In this document: in pieces, positions 51,633-60,722 of the stretch
How positions within the stretch are numbered: position 1 is the first letter of the stretch
Layout: every line of letters begins with the position of its first letter
Source of the DNA: Zhenhengia yiwuensis
GTDB taxonomy: Bacteria; Bacillota; Clostridia; Lachnospirales; Cellulosilyticaceae
Direction: 5' to 3'
DNA length: 64,000 nt
NCBI RefSeq assembly: GCF_014384995.1
Contig: NZ_JACRSY010000001.1
Coordinates: 124,001 to 188,000, forward strand
The notes under the pieces: generated by a model
What the model was told of the DNA's origin: nothing
Seen by the model: only the letters and a program-made list of their open reading frames with translations
The model's database searches: none
Made by a program: the position numbers and the translations under genes

Positions 51633-52983
51633 AAAGAGAAGTAATAATAAGTGCTAAAATGATAGGAGGAATAGCCCATTTAAGGAGGGTAAAGAAGATT
51701 GGACCTTCCACGTTGCTTTTGTAAAGGCCTTCACTTGTAAGTTCATGCTCCATATTTTTGTATTTCCAGAACCAAGTTGCAATAACAGCAGTTAAAGCAC
51801 CTGTTAATGGAATTGTAATATTATTTGTAATAGCATCAAGGAAACCAAAAATCGTGCTGCCATTTAAAGTAACATGTGACCAAGGGCCTTCACCTAAGAT
51901 GTTAATAAGTGATCCTACTAAAATAGCTATTACAACGATTACAGTAGCTTTATGTCTTGAAATATGAAGTTTCTCTAAAAGACAAGTAATAATAATTTCA
52001 AAGATAGAAATCATAGATGTAATAGAAGCTACAATAACAAGTAAGAAGAAGAGTGCACCAAACCATCTTCCACCTGGCATTTGAGCAAACACTTGTGGTA
52101 ATGCTTCAAAAAGAAGAGATGGACCTGCTGCAGGAGAACCACCGTATGTAAATACTGCAGGGAAGATAAGAAGCCCTGAGAAAATAGCAATAAGTGTATC
52201 TGCAATAACAACTTGTCTTGAAATAGCACGAAGGTTCTTGGTTTTTGGTACATAGCTACCATAAGTGACAAGAAGTCCCATTCCTAAGCTTAATGAGAAG
52301 AAAGCTTGTCCAATAGCAGAAATAATAGTACCTGGTGTTAAAGCACTAAAATCAGGTTTAAATAAGAAGTTTACTGCTACAGTAAATCCATCTAAAGTCA
52401 TAGAGTAACCAATAAGGACGATAAAGATCACAAATAGAAGTGGCATAAGTACTTTAGAGTATTTTTCTACGCCATCTTTAATACCTGAGAAATTGATAAA
52501 GCCTGTTGCAAGAACAGCTATGACCATACCAATGATTGGCCATACTGCATTTTGATTCATTGTTTTAAATACTGTCTCGAAATGAGTAGCAAGTTCTACA
52601 TTTGGTGTAATTGTATAAAGTTCACCTGTAATCGAAATGATGAAGTAATAAATTACCCATCCTGCAATCATAGCATAAAAAGTTGCTACAAGGAAAACTG
52701 TTCCAACAGCGAGGTAACCCACTATATTTAAAAATTTCTTTCCTGTAATTTTGCCAAAAGCGTCAATAGCATTAGAACAGCCGCGTCTACCTAGCGCAAA
52801 TTCTGTATAAAGAAGAGGGTATCCCATAAGGACTACCGCTATCAGATAAACAAAAATAAAGGCTCCCCCACCATTTTGACCAGCCATGTAAGGGAATTTC
52901 CAAATGTTCCCTAGGCCGATTGCAGAGCCAGCAGCTGCTGCAATGATTCCTAACTTACTTGAAAAATTGTCACGTTCGTTCAA
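51631..52983 (-). CDS. neurotransmitter:sodium symporter family transporter
   Basis: About 450 residues with twelve helices in the LeuT fold. The N-terminus FSSKLGIIAAAAGSAIGLGN followed by IWKFPY is the signature of this family, which couples Na+ to uptake of amino acids or related amines. I prefer the TTG at 52983, five bases from AGGTGGAG, giving MNERDNF as in relatives; a GTG at 52992 is the alternative. It is monocistronic. The substrate is not predictable from this sequence, though amino-acid uptake is usual in bacteria. Confidence 0.9.
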   Translation of the reverse strand: MNERDNFSSKLGIIAAAAGSAIGLGNIWKFPYMAGQNGGGAFIFVYLIAVVLMGYPLLYTEFALGRRGCSNAIDAFGKITGKKFLNIVGYLAVGTVFLVATFYAMIAGWVIYYFIISITGELYTITPNVELATHFETVFKTMNQNAVWPIIGMVIAVLATGFINFSGIKDGVEKYSKVLMPLLFVIFIVLIGYSMTLDGFTVAVNFLFKPDFSALTPGTIISAIGQAFFSLSLGMGLLVTYGSYVPKTKNLRAISRQVVIADTLIAIFSGLLIFPAVFTYGGSPAAGPSLLFEALPQVFAQMPGGRWFGALFFLLVIVASITSMISIFEIIITCLLEKLHISRHKATVIVVIAILVGSLINILGEGPWSHVTLNGSTIFGFLDAITNNITIPLTGALTAVIATWFWKYKNMEHELTSEGLYKSNVEGPIFFTLLKWAIPPIILALIITSL

Positions 52984-53194
52984 AATCTCCACCTACTTTC
53001 TTGTATTGCCTAATATAACGTGAATAAGAGTAGATTATATAGAAATATAAATTATACATCAATATAAAAATCTTAATTTGTAATAGTAAGTTTATTCTAA
53101 ATTAATAATCTGCTGTGTGTATATAAAATTCAGGCTATATTTTTATCCTTAAAATGTGTATAATAAAATCATATGGTAAAAAGGAGGAATTATA

Positions 53195-54361
53195 ATGGAA
53201 GACAATAACTTAACTATGGCGGATTTTATGGATGAAATAGAAAAATCAATGGTACGTATTCGTAAAGGTGATATTAAAACAGCAAAAGTTGTATCGATTG
53301 AAGATGCAGGGCTTATCACCAATATTGGTTCTCATGCAGATGCGATTGTACCATGGAATGAATATAGTTATGAAGAAGTGAAAATGGAAGATGTACAAGT
53401 TGGTGATACTTTCGATGTACTTGTTTTAAATACAGATGACGGAGATGGTAATATTATTGTTTCTAAAAAACGTGCTGAGGCAGAAGTAGCATTAGAAAAT
53501 ATTGAACAGCTTTACAAAAATCATGAACACTTTGTAGTTAAAGTAAAAGAAGTTGTAAAAGGTGGGGTTATTGCCAACCTTCAAGGTATGCGTGCTTTCA
53601 TTCCTGGTTCTCAAATTACAGATGTTTATGTAGAAGATTTAAATGAGTTTGTAGGTAAAGAAATTGAAGTAGAAATTATCGAGTTTAATCCTAAAAACAA
53701 AAAACTTGTTCTTTCAGGTAAGGCTATTGCAAAGGCTAAAACACAGCAAGCTAAAAAAGAACGTTTTGATTCTATTATAGAGGGCGAAAAATATACAGGT
53801 ACAGTGACAAAACTTATGCCATATGGTGCATTTGTTAACATTGGTGGTGTAGAAGGTCTTGTTCATAATACAGATCTTTCATGGACACGTATTAAACATC
53901 CTTCAGATGTTGTTAAAGAAGGGGACAAGCTTAATGTAACTGTTCTGAGCATAGATAAAGAAAAAGGTAAAATTGCTCTTGGTGCTAAAGATGTAGCGAT
54001 GGATCCTTGGTTCTTAGAAACAGCAAACCTTGAAAAAGGACAAGTTGTGAAAGGTAAAGTTGTGAAATTTATGAACTTTGGTGCGTTTGTATCTCTTAGT
54101 GAAAATGTAGAAGGTCTTCTTCATGTTTCTCAAATTACAGAGAAACGTATTTCAAAACCAGAAGAAGCATTAGAGATTGGTCAAGAAGTTAAAGTAAAAA
54201 TTACACAACTTGATAAAGTAAATAAAAAAATTGGTTTAAGCATGACAGAAGTAGAAGAAGAGATCGATCCTTCTATGATGGCATATATGAACGAAGAAGA
54301 GGAAAGCATCTCAACTATGGGTGATGTTTTAGGAAATGCTTTTAAAGATTTATTTAAATAG
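53195..54361 (+). CDS. 30S ribosomal protein S1-like, four S1 domains
   Basis: 388 residues with four S1 RNA-binding repeats, starting near residues 20, 105, 190 and 275 (for example TGTVTKLMPYGAFVNIGGVE and KGKVVKFMNFGAFVSLSENV). Length and repeat number match the S1-like protein of Firmicutes (YpfD) rather than the six-repeat proteobacterial S1. It may help ribosomes on leader or weak sites, but it is not always a true ribosome subunit in this group. AAAGGAGG lies eight bases before the ATG. It is monocistronic, ending in a terminator. Confidence 0.9.
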   Translation: MEDNNLTMADFMDEIEKSMVRIRKGDIKTAKVVSIEDAGLITNIGSHADAIVPWNEYSYEEVKMEDVQVGDTFDVLVLNTDDGDGNIIVSKKRAEAEVALENIEQLYKNHEHFVVKVKEVVKGGVIANLQGMRAFIPGSQITDVYVEDLNEFVGKEIEVEIIEFNPKNKKLVLSGKAIAKAKTQQAKKERFDSIIEGEKYTGTVTKLMPYGAFVNIGGVEGLVHNTDLSWTRIKHPSDVVKEGDKLNVTVLSIDKEKGKIALGAKDVAMDPWFLETANLEKGQVVKGKVVKFMNFGAFVSLSENVEGLLHVSQITEKRISKPEEALEIGQEVKVKITQLDKVNKKIGLSMTEVEEEIDPSMMAYMNEEEESISTMGDVLGNAFKDLFK

Positions 54362-54367
54362 AATGAT

Positions 54368-54396
54368 TAAAAGAGTGCCTAATGGGCACTCTTTTG
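54368..54396 (+). terminator. terminator of the S1-like gene
   Basis: AAAAGAGTGCC pairs with GGGCACTCTTTT across TAAT. Confidence 0.8.
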
Positions 54397-54412
54397 TATG
54401 TGGAGGCAAGGG

Positions 54413-55069
54413 ATGTTACAAGATACGAGAGTAATTATTTTTGATATAGATGGAACGCTTTTAAACTCTGTTTATTTTAATGTGGAAAATATGAACAATA
54501 CTTTGGAGCACTTTGATTATGTTTATCGTGTGAGTGAGGAGCGTGTAAGGGGCTATTTAGGTTGCACAGCAGAAGAGTATTATAAGGGGGTATTGGATGA
54601 GAGTTGTGTAGAGAGATGGGAAGAAATTAGAGCTTATAATAGAGCGCATATGGCAGAAGCTATGGCAGCCTATGGTAAGGGATTTGAAGGTGTAGATAAT
54701 ACTTTTTCTATACTTCATAAGACGGGTTATAAACTTGTACTCTATAGTAACTGTTCAAGAGCTTATATGGAGGCAGCACTTGATGTACTAGGTATTAGAA
54801 ATTATGTAGATTATGCGGAGTGTGTTAAAGATAATGGATTAGCTAAACCACAACTTTTAGCGAAAATACTTAAGATGTATGAGGGATGTAAGGGTGTGGT
54901 TGTAGGTGACCGTATTCATGATATAGAAGCAGCACATTGGAATTATATACCTTGTATAGCTGCTTTGTATGGATTTGGTCAGGAAGAAGAGATGAAAGAA
55001 GCAGACTATACACTTTATAGCATAAAAGAATTACCAGCTCTACTTGACAAAGAAAAGGCTCATGCATAA
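54413..55069 (+). CDS. HAD family hydrolase
   Basis: 218 residues of the phosphoglycolate phosphatase-like HAD type. Motif I is DIDGT (about 11-15), motif II is YSNCS (about 103-107), and motif IV is VVGDRIHDIEAA. The helical cap lies at about 20-85. It would remove phosphate from a small metabolite; the substrate is not predictable. The ATG at 54413 has GGAGG seven bases upstream; an earlier in-frame ATG overlaps the previous terminator. The following T-box transcript begins downstream. Confidence 0.85.
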   Translation: MLQDTRVIIFDIDGTLLNSVYFNVENMNNTLEHFDYVYRVSEERVRGYLGCTAEEYYKGVLDESCVERWEEIRAYNRAHMAEAMAAYGKGFEGVDNTFSILHKTGYKLVLYSNCSRAYMEAALDVLGIRNYVDYAECVKDNGLAKPQLLAKILKMYEGCKGVVVGDRIHDIEAAHWNYIPCIAALYGFGQEEEMKEADYTLYSIKELPALLDKEKAHA

Positions 55070-55139
55070 AATAATAAGTAAATGTCACATAAAGTAAACG
55101 TCATAGAAAAATGCGATGAAAAAGAGGAGTATAATACAC

Positions 55140-55340
55140 CTGCATTTAGAGAGAGAAACTTATAAGCTGAAAGGTTTCTTATGTAAGGATATTAGAAGGT
55201 AGCTTTTGAGCACTGTTTTTGAAACTAAGTAGGAAGCAGCGGGTAGGCCCGTTACAGCATAGAGAGCCAGATAGAAGTCTGGAATTAAGGTGGTACCGCG
55301 AGCATTTTCGTCCTTATTAGGGGCGAGAGTGCTTTTTTTA
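55140..55340 (+). promoter_or_regulatory. T-box leader, valine specificity (valS)
   Basis: The conserved T-box AAGGTGGTACCGCG is at 55287-55300, followed by a terminator (AGCATTTTCGTCCT with AGGGGCGAGAGTGCT) and T7 (to 55339). Stem I with the AGAGAGA element runs from about 55148, and a GTA triplet at 55199-55201 is the probable valine specifier. Stem III (CCAGA...TCTGG) is at 55267-55282. A TATAAT at 55130 could be the -10 box, but no good -35 was found. Uncharged tRNA-Val should lift termination. Confidence 0.9.
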
Positions 55341-55368
55341 TATTCTTATTTCAGAAAGAAGGTGTCCT

Positions 55369-55566
55369 ATGAAGCCTATGGGTTTTGTACTTTTGGTCAT
55401 TGGTGTCATGCTGATCTTTGCAGCAAGGCGTATCGTGCTTTCTAAAGTGCGTCTAGAAGAAAAGGATAAAAATGAAATGGAAATGCTAGCAAGTGGCGGT
55501 GTTATTGCTGTTAAGGTCTCAGGCTTTATTGTGGCTGTTATGGGATTTCTATTTCTGATGATGTAA
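55369..55566 (+). CDS. small membrane protein between T-box and valS
   Basis: A 65-residue protein with a hydrophobic segment at each end (GFVLLVIGVMLIFAARRIVL and VAVMGFLFLMM), joined by a charged stretch. AAGGTG lies before the ATG, and it is 30 bp after the T-box terminator and 21 bp before valS. It thus falls under the same tRNA-Val control. No function is known to me. Confidence 0.65.
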   Translation: MKPMGFVLLVIGVMLIFAARRIVLSKVRLEEKDKNEMEMLASGGVIAVKVSGFIVAVMGFLFLMM

Positions 55567-55587
55567 CAAATAAAAGGAGGATTCAAT

Positions 55588-58230
55588 ATGAGTAACTTAG
55601 AAAAAGTTTATGATCCAAGTACCGTAGAAGAAAGACTTTATAAAAAATGGATGGACAATGGTTATTTCCATGCTGAAGTTGAAAAAGACAAAGAGCCATT
55701 TACAATCGTTATTCCACCACCAAACATTACAGGGCAACTTCATATGGGGCATGCACTTGATAACACACTTCAAGATATCTTAATTAGATATAAACGTATG
55801 CAAGGTTATAATACACTTTGGATGCCAGGAACTGACCATGCCAGTATTGCAACAGAAGTGAAAATTGTGGCCAAAATGGCAGAAGAAGGTCTTACAAAAG
55901 AAGACCTTGGACGTGAAGGTTTCTTAAAACGTGCTTGGGAATGGAAAGAAGAGTATGGCGGCACAATTATCGGGCAGCTTAAAAAACTTGGTTCTTCATG
56001 TGACTGGGAAAGAGAACGCTTCACAATGGATGAAGGTTTATCAAAAGCAGTACAAGAAGTATTCATTCGTCTTCATGAAAAAGGATATATTTACAAAGGT
56101 TCACGTATTGTTAACTGGTGTCCAATATGTCAAACAACTATTTCAGAAGCTGAAGTTGAGCACATTGAAAGTCAAGGCAACTTCTACCACTTACGTTACC
56201 CAGTAGTAGGGAGTGATGAGTTCGTTGAAATTGCGACAACAAGACCAGAAACATTGCTTGGAGATACTGCAGTAGCAGTTAACCCAAAAGATGAACGCTA
56301 TACACATTTAATTGGTAAAATGCTTAAATTACCTCTTACAGATAGAGAAATTCCAGTAATTGCAGACCATTATGTAGATATGGAATTTGGTACAGGTGTT
56401 GTTAAAATTACACCAGCACACGACCCTAATGACTTTGAGGTAGGTCGTCGTCATGACTTAGAAGAAGTCTGTGTCATGAACGATGATGGTACAATGAATA
56501 ACTTAGCAGGCAAATACGCTGGTATGGACCGCTATGAAGCACGTAAAGAAATGCTTAAAGATTTAGAAGAGCAAGGTCTTCTTATTCAGATTAAACCTCA
56601 TATGCACAATGTAGGTACACATGACCGTTGTAAAACAGTTATTGAACCTATGGTGAAAGCACAATGGTTCGTTCGTATGGAAGAAATGGCTAAACCTGCT
56701 ATTGAAGCGCTTAAAAAAGGTGACTTACGTTTCGTTCCAGAACGTTTTGGTAAAACATACCTTAACTGGTTAGAAAATATTCGTGACTGGTGTATTTCTC
56801 GTCAGCTTTGGTGGGGACACAGAATTCCAGCATACTACTGCCAGGAATGTGGTGAAGTAACTATTGCACGTAGTATGCCGGAAGCATGTAGTAAATGTGG
56901 TCATACACATCTTGTTCAAGATGAAGATACATTAGATACATGGTTCAGTTCAGCTTTATGGCCATTCTCAACACTTGGCTGGCCAGATAATACAGAAGAA
57001 CTTAAACATTTCTATCCAACAAGTGTACTTGTAACAGGTTATGATATTATTTTCTTCTGGGTTGTACGTATGGTATTCTCAGGTCTTGAACAAATGGGTG
57101 AAGTACCATTTAAAGATGTTCTTATCCATGGTCTTGTACGTGACTCTGAAGGACGTAAGATGAGTAAATCTTTAGGAAATGGTATTGACCCACTTGAAGT
57201 TATTAAAGAATACGGCGCAGATGCACTTAGACTTACACTTATTACAGGTAATGCACCTGGTAACGATATGCGTTTCTATTATGAACGTGTAGAAGCGAAC
57301 CGTAACTTTGGTAACAAACTTTGGAATGCAACACGTTTCATTCTTATGAATTATGAAGAGGAAGATTTAAATCTAGAGGTAGGCCTTGATGAACTGACTG
57401 CAGCAGATAAATGGATTCTTTCAAAAGTTAATACACTTGCAAATGAAGTAACAGAGAACATGGATAAATACGACCTTGGTATTGCTGTTCAAAAACTTTA
57501 TGACTTTGCATGGGAAGAATTCTGTGACTGGTATATTGAAATGGTAAAACCACGTCTTTACAATAAAGAAGATGCTACACGTCATGCTGCATTATGGACA
57601 CTTAAAACAGTTATGATTAATGTTCTTAAGATGCTTCATCCATATATTCCATTTATTACAGAAGAGATCTTTATGGGACTTCAAGATAGAGAAGAAAGTA
57701 TCATGATTTCTAACTGGCCAGTATATAAAGAAGAATGGAACTTCCAAGTAGAAGAGGAAGAAATCTCTCTTATTAAAGAAGCAGTACGTTCTATTCGTAA
57801 TGTAAGAAGTGAAATGAATGTACCACCATCAAGAAAAGCACAAGTATTTGTTGTTTCTGAAAATGAAAAAGTACTTGATATCTTTAATAGAGGTAAAGTA
57901 TTCTTTGCTACCCTTGCTTCTGCATCAGAAGTTGTTATGCAAAAAGATAAAGCAGGTATTGATGAGGATGCTGTATCAGCAGTTATTCCAGAAACAGTAC
58001 TTTACATGCCTCTTGCGGAACTTGTAGATTTTGAAAAAGAAATTGAACGTTTAACAAAAGAAAAAGCAAAACTTCAAAGTGAAGTAGATCGCGTTGTAAA
58101 AAAACTTTCTAATGAAGGTTTCGTAGCGAAAGCACCTGCTAAGCTTATTGAAGAAGAAAAAGCAAAACAAGCTAAATACGAAGCTATGCTTGCAGAAGTT
58201 GTAGCGCGCCTTGAAAAGTTTAATAAATAA
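55588..58230 (+). CDS. valS: valyl-tRNA synthetase
   Basis: Attaches valine to tRNA-Val. 880 residues, the usual length for the family. Catalytic motifs are HMGH (about 52-55) and KMSKS (524-528), with the CP1 editing domain (about 190-345, PETLLGDTAVAV and TPAHDPNDFEVG), a zinc-type Cys set near residue 430 (CQECG...CSKCG), an anticodon domain, and the C-terminal coiled coil (FEKEIERLTKEKAKLQSEVD). Preceded by AAAGGAGG. Expression is set by the valine T-box upstream. Confidence 0.97.
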   Translation: MSNLEKVYDPSTVEERLYKKWMDNGYFHAEVEKDKEPFTIVIPPPNITGQLHMGHALDNTLQDILIRYKRMQGYNTLWMPGTDHASIATEVKIVAKMAEEGLTKEDLGREGFLKRAWEWKEEYGGTIIGQLKKLGSSCDWERERFTMDEGLSKAVQEVFIRLHEKGYIYKGSRIVNWCPICQTTISEAEVEHIESQGNFYHLRYPVVGSDEFVEIATTRPETLLGDTAVAVNPKDERYTHLIGKMLKLPLTDREIPVIADHYVDMEFGTGVVKITPAHDPNDFEVGRRHDLEEVCVMNDDGTMNNLAGKYAGMDRYEARKEMLKDLEEQGLLIQIKPHMHNVGTHDRCKTVIEPMVKAQWFVRMEEMAKPAIEALKKGDLRFVPERFGKTYLNWLENIRDWCISRQLWWGHRIPAYYCQECGEVTIARSMPEACSKCGHTHLVQDEDTLDTWFSSALWPFSTLGWPDNTEELKHFYPTSVLVTGYDIIFFWVVRMVFSGLEQMGEVPFKDVLIHGLVRDSEGRKMSKSLGNGIDPLEVIKEYGADALRLTLITGNAPGNDMRFYYERVEANRNFGNKLWNATRFILMNYEEEDLNLEVGLDELTAADKWILSKVNTLANEVTENMDKYDLGIAVQKLYDFAWEEFCDWYIEMVKPRLYNKEDATRHAALWTLKTVMINVLKMLHPYIPFITEEIFMGLQDREESIMISNWPVYKEEWNFQVEEEEISLIKEAVRSIRNVRSEMNVPPSRKAQVFVVSENEKVLDIFNRGKVFFATLASASEVVMQKDKAGIDEDAVSAVIPETVLYMPLAELVDFEKEIERLTKEKAKLQSEVDRVVKKLSNEGFVAKAPAKLIEEEKAKQAKYEAMLAEVVARLEKFNK

Positions 58231-58240
58231 TGCAGTAATG

Positions 58241-58280
58241 AAAAAGGACTCTCTAAAACCAATTTAGAGAGTCCTTTTTG
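58241..58280. terminator. bidirectional terminator, valS / citrate synthase
   Basis: A perfect 17-bp stem (AAAAAGGACTCTCTAAA with its complement) with a 5-nt loop. Confidence 0.9.
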
Positions 58281-58300
58281 TGTGAAAAAAAGTAAATAAA

Positions 58301-59674
58301 TTATTGGCGCATAGAAAGAGGGATATACTCCTTTCTCTGAGCTACGCTCTTATAAGCTGGGCGGATAATCTTGCCTGCATTGACGATTTCTTCGATGCGG
58401 TGAGCGCTCCAGCCAGCTATTCTGGCGATGGCGAAAATAGGTGTATACATTTCTAAAGGTAAATCTAATAAGGTGTAGACAAATCCAGAATAGAAATCTA
58501 CATTGGCACTAACGCCTTTATACATTTTACGAGCCTTGCTAATCACTTGTGGTGCAAGGCGTTCAATACGTGTATAGAATTCAAATTCATCTTCGACGCC
58601 TTTGGCGGCAGCAAGTTTACCTGCATATTCTTTAAGGATAACGGCACGGGGGTCAGATATGGAATAAACGGCGTGACCAATGCCGTAAATAAGTCCAGCT
58701 TTATCAAAAGCTTCTTTATTAAGAAGTTTGGTGAGATAGGTACAGATTTCATCTTCGTCTTGCCAATCTTTAATTTTTTCACGCATATCTTCAAACATTT
58801 TAACAACTTTTAGGTTGGCACCGCCGTGTCTAGGTCCTTTTAGTGAACCTAAAGCAGCAGCGATGGTAGAGTAAGTATCTGTCCCAGAAGAGGTTACAAG
58901 GTGGGTTGTAAAAGAAGAGTTATTACCACCACCGTGTTCAGCGTGTAAAATAAGAGCTAGGTCTAAAAGGAGAGCTTCAAGTTCGGTGTATTTGCGATTT
59001 GGTCTAAGCATATAAAGGATATTTTCTGCTGTAGAGAGTTCTGGCCTAGGTGTGTGAATATAGAGACTTTGATTTTGATGGTAATGAGCATAAGCTTGAT
59101 AGCCATATACAGCTAAAGAGGGAAAACAAGAAATGAGGTGAATACATTGTTTAAGGACATTAGATAAAGAAGTATCATCAGGATTATCCTCATCGTAACT
59201 ATAGAGTGCAAGTACGCTTCGGGCCATGCTATTCATAATATCTTTTGTAGGTGCTTTTAGAATCATATCACGGACAAAGTCATCAGGTAGTTTGCGCTTT
59301 TCACTTAATATTTTATTGAAATTTTCAAGTTGTCTAGGATTAGGGAGTTTGCCAAAAAGTAAAAGATAAGTAGTTTCTTCGAAACCATAGCGATGATCAG
59401 TTAAGTAACCTTTAGTGATATCAGCAATATCGATACCTCTATAAAGTAGACGACCAGGGACAGGAATAATTTCGTTTTCGTCTACAATATAGGAATGGAC
59501 TTCGCCTATTTCTGTTAATCCTACAAGTACACCTCGTCCATCTAAGTCACGTAGACCACGTTTAACAGCGTACTTTGTAAAAAGTTCAGGATTGATAAGG
59601 TTATTTTCTTGAGCTAAGTGGGTAAGTTCGTTGAAAGGATCAGTAGAAGTGTAAAGAGTATTTTGTTCTATCAT
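58301..59674 (-). CDS. citrate synthase
   Basis: 457 residues. Condenses acetyl-CoA and oxaloacetate. It has an N-terminal extension (about 60 residues) before the usual core, then the catalytic His regions LHAEHGGGNNSSFTT and LKGPRHGGANLKVV, and a C-terminal small domain with VDFYSGFVYTLLDLP holding the catalytic Asp. The length is of the longer, eukaryote-like/Clostridial type. GGGGGG lies seven bases before the ATG. It is monocistronic. No aconitase or isocitrate dehydrogenase gene is nearby, so the wider pathway is unknown. Confidence 0.93.
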   Translation of the reverse strand: MIEQNTLYTSTDPFNELTHLAQENNLINPELFTKYAVKRGLRDLDGRGVLVGLTEIGEVHSYIVDENEIIPVPGRLLYRGIDIADITKGYLTDHRYGFEETTYLLLFGKLPNPRQLENFNKILSEKRKLPDDFVRDMILKAPTKDIMNSMARSVLALYSYDEDNPDDTSLSNVLKQCIHLISCFPSLAVYGYQAYAHYHQNQSLYIHTPRPELSTAENILYMLRPNRKYTELEALLLDLALILHAEHGGGNNSSFTTHLVTSSGTDTYSTIAAALGSLKGPRHGGANLKVVKMFEDMREKIKDWQDEDEICTYLTKLLNKEAFDKAGLIYGIGHAVYSISDPRAVILKEYAGKLAAAKGVEDEFEFYTRIERLAPQVISKARKMYKGVSANVDFYSGFVYTLLDLPLEMYTPIFAIARIAGWSAHRIEEIVNAGKIIRPAYKSVAQRKEYIPLSMRQ

Positions 59675-59841
59675 ATAATACCCCCCTTTTTTATGAAGTT
59701 TTCTGAATAATTATAATTAATAGTAACATTATGGGTAATAGGGTGTCAATATGTATAAAAGTAAGTGCTTGATACTGAATAATAAGTAAGTGAAAGAGAT
59801 ATTATAAATAAGAAGAGTATTATAATAATGGAGGAAAATTT

Positions 59842-60276
59842 ATGAAGTATGTAGTTTTATCACCAGCGCGTAAAATCATTTGCTTTGATCATGGTGAACA
59901 AGTAGCGCAGTATTGCGATGAAAAAGAACGTTCAGATATAGATGCCTATTGTAAGGACCAGCAGTACACATATGAAACAATGAGTTCGGTAGATGTGGGA
60001 TATGTCTATACCCTTATAGGGGCAGAGGCTGGGGTGTGTTATATTTATGAAACAAAAGATGTATTAAAACATATGAAAGAACTTCAAGTAGAATCTGATT
60101 TAATTGATGCAACAGCGGATCTTTTTAATGATAGAAGATTAAATGAAGAGATAGATTGCCCGGGCTATTTGAGTGATGTGCTTATGGATTTAACACCGAT
60201 GACAGTTTCCCAATTGCTTGATCCTTTATATACAATGCAAAATATAGATGAGTGGGCTACTGAAGGGAATGAATAA
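59842..60276 (+). CDS. hypothetical protein, 144 residues
   Basis: Not recognised. A soluble, acidic protein with a Cys- and Tyr-rich middle (DVGYVYTLIGAEAGVCYIYE) and no signal or membrane segment. The ATG has GGAGG seven bases upstream. It is a single gene ended by a perfect palindromic terminator. The neighbours (citrate synthase, peptide ABC) do not suggest a role. Confidence 0.5.
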   Translation: MKYVVLSPARKIICFDHGEQVAQYCDEKERSDIDAYCKDQQYTYETMSSVDVGYVYTLIGAEAGVCYIYETKDVLKHMKELQVESDLIDATADLFNDRRLNEEIDCPGYLSDVLMDLTPMTVSQLLDPLYTMQNIDEWATEGNE

Positions 60277-60319
60277 AAAAGAAGTGTTTAATAGCTAGCT
60301 ATTAAACACTTCTTTTTTA
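60275..60319 (+). terminator. terminator after the 144-residue ORF
   Basis: A near-perfect palindrome around AATAGCTAGCTATT with A6 and T6 flanks. Confidence 0.85.
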
Positions 60320-60722
60320 TAAATATATAGTAAAAAAATATAGTTTATGATATTATTTCTAATAATAAATAATGTTTAGTTATTTTTGTGAGAATAAATA
60401 ATATAATTTTTGTATAATCAAGCATAAAGTGTACGACATATACAAACATAAGTATTTATTAGGGATAAACATTGGTTGAAATAAATTCAAAAATATGATA
60501 GATTGTGTTATAAATAAATCATGTACATGTATACAATTATTTTGTTTGAAATAAATATTATTATAAAATCCAAGAATAAGATTGAATAACCCATAATATT
60601 ATGGTAATATGAAGGAGAAAAATAAAAATCAATTATACGATATGAAGTTTATTTGATAAAAACTTGCAAAAACAGTATCGATACTTGAAATGAAAAATAA
60701 TGAAATAAATGGAGGGGTTAAG
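60320..60722 (+). promoter_or_regulatory. 403-bp upstream region of the peptide ABC operon with two palindromes
   Basis: No ORF was found. Two perfect palindromes are present, CCATAATATTATGG at 60591-60604 and AGTATCGATACT at 60674-60685. There are also two TTTGAAATAAAT-like copies (near 60480 and 60545). A TATAAT at 60413-60418 lacks a clear -35. This looks like a regulated promoter, but the operators and factor are not identified. Confidence 0.4.
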
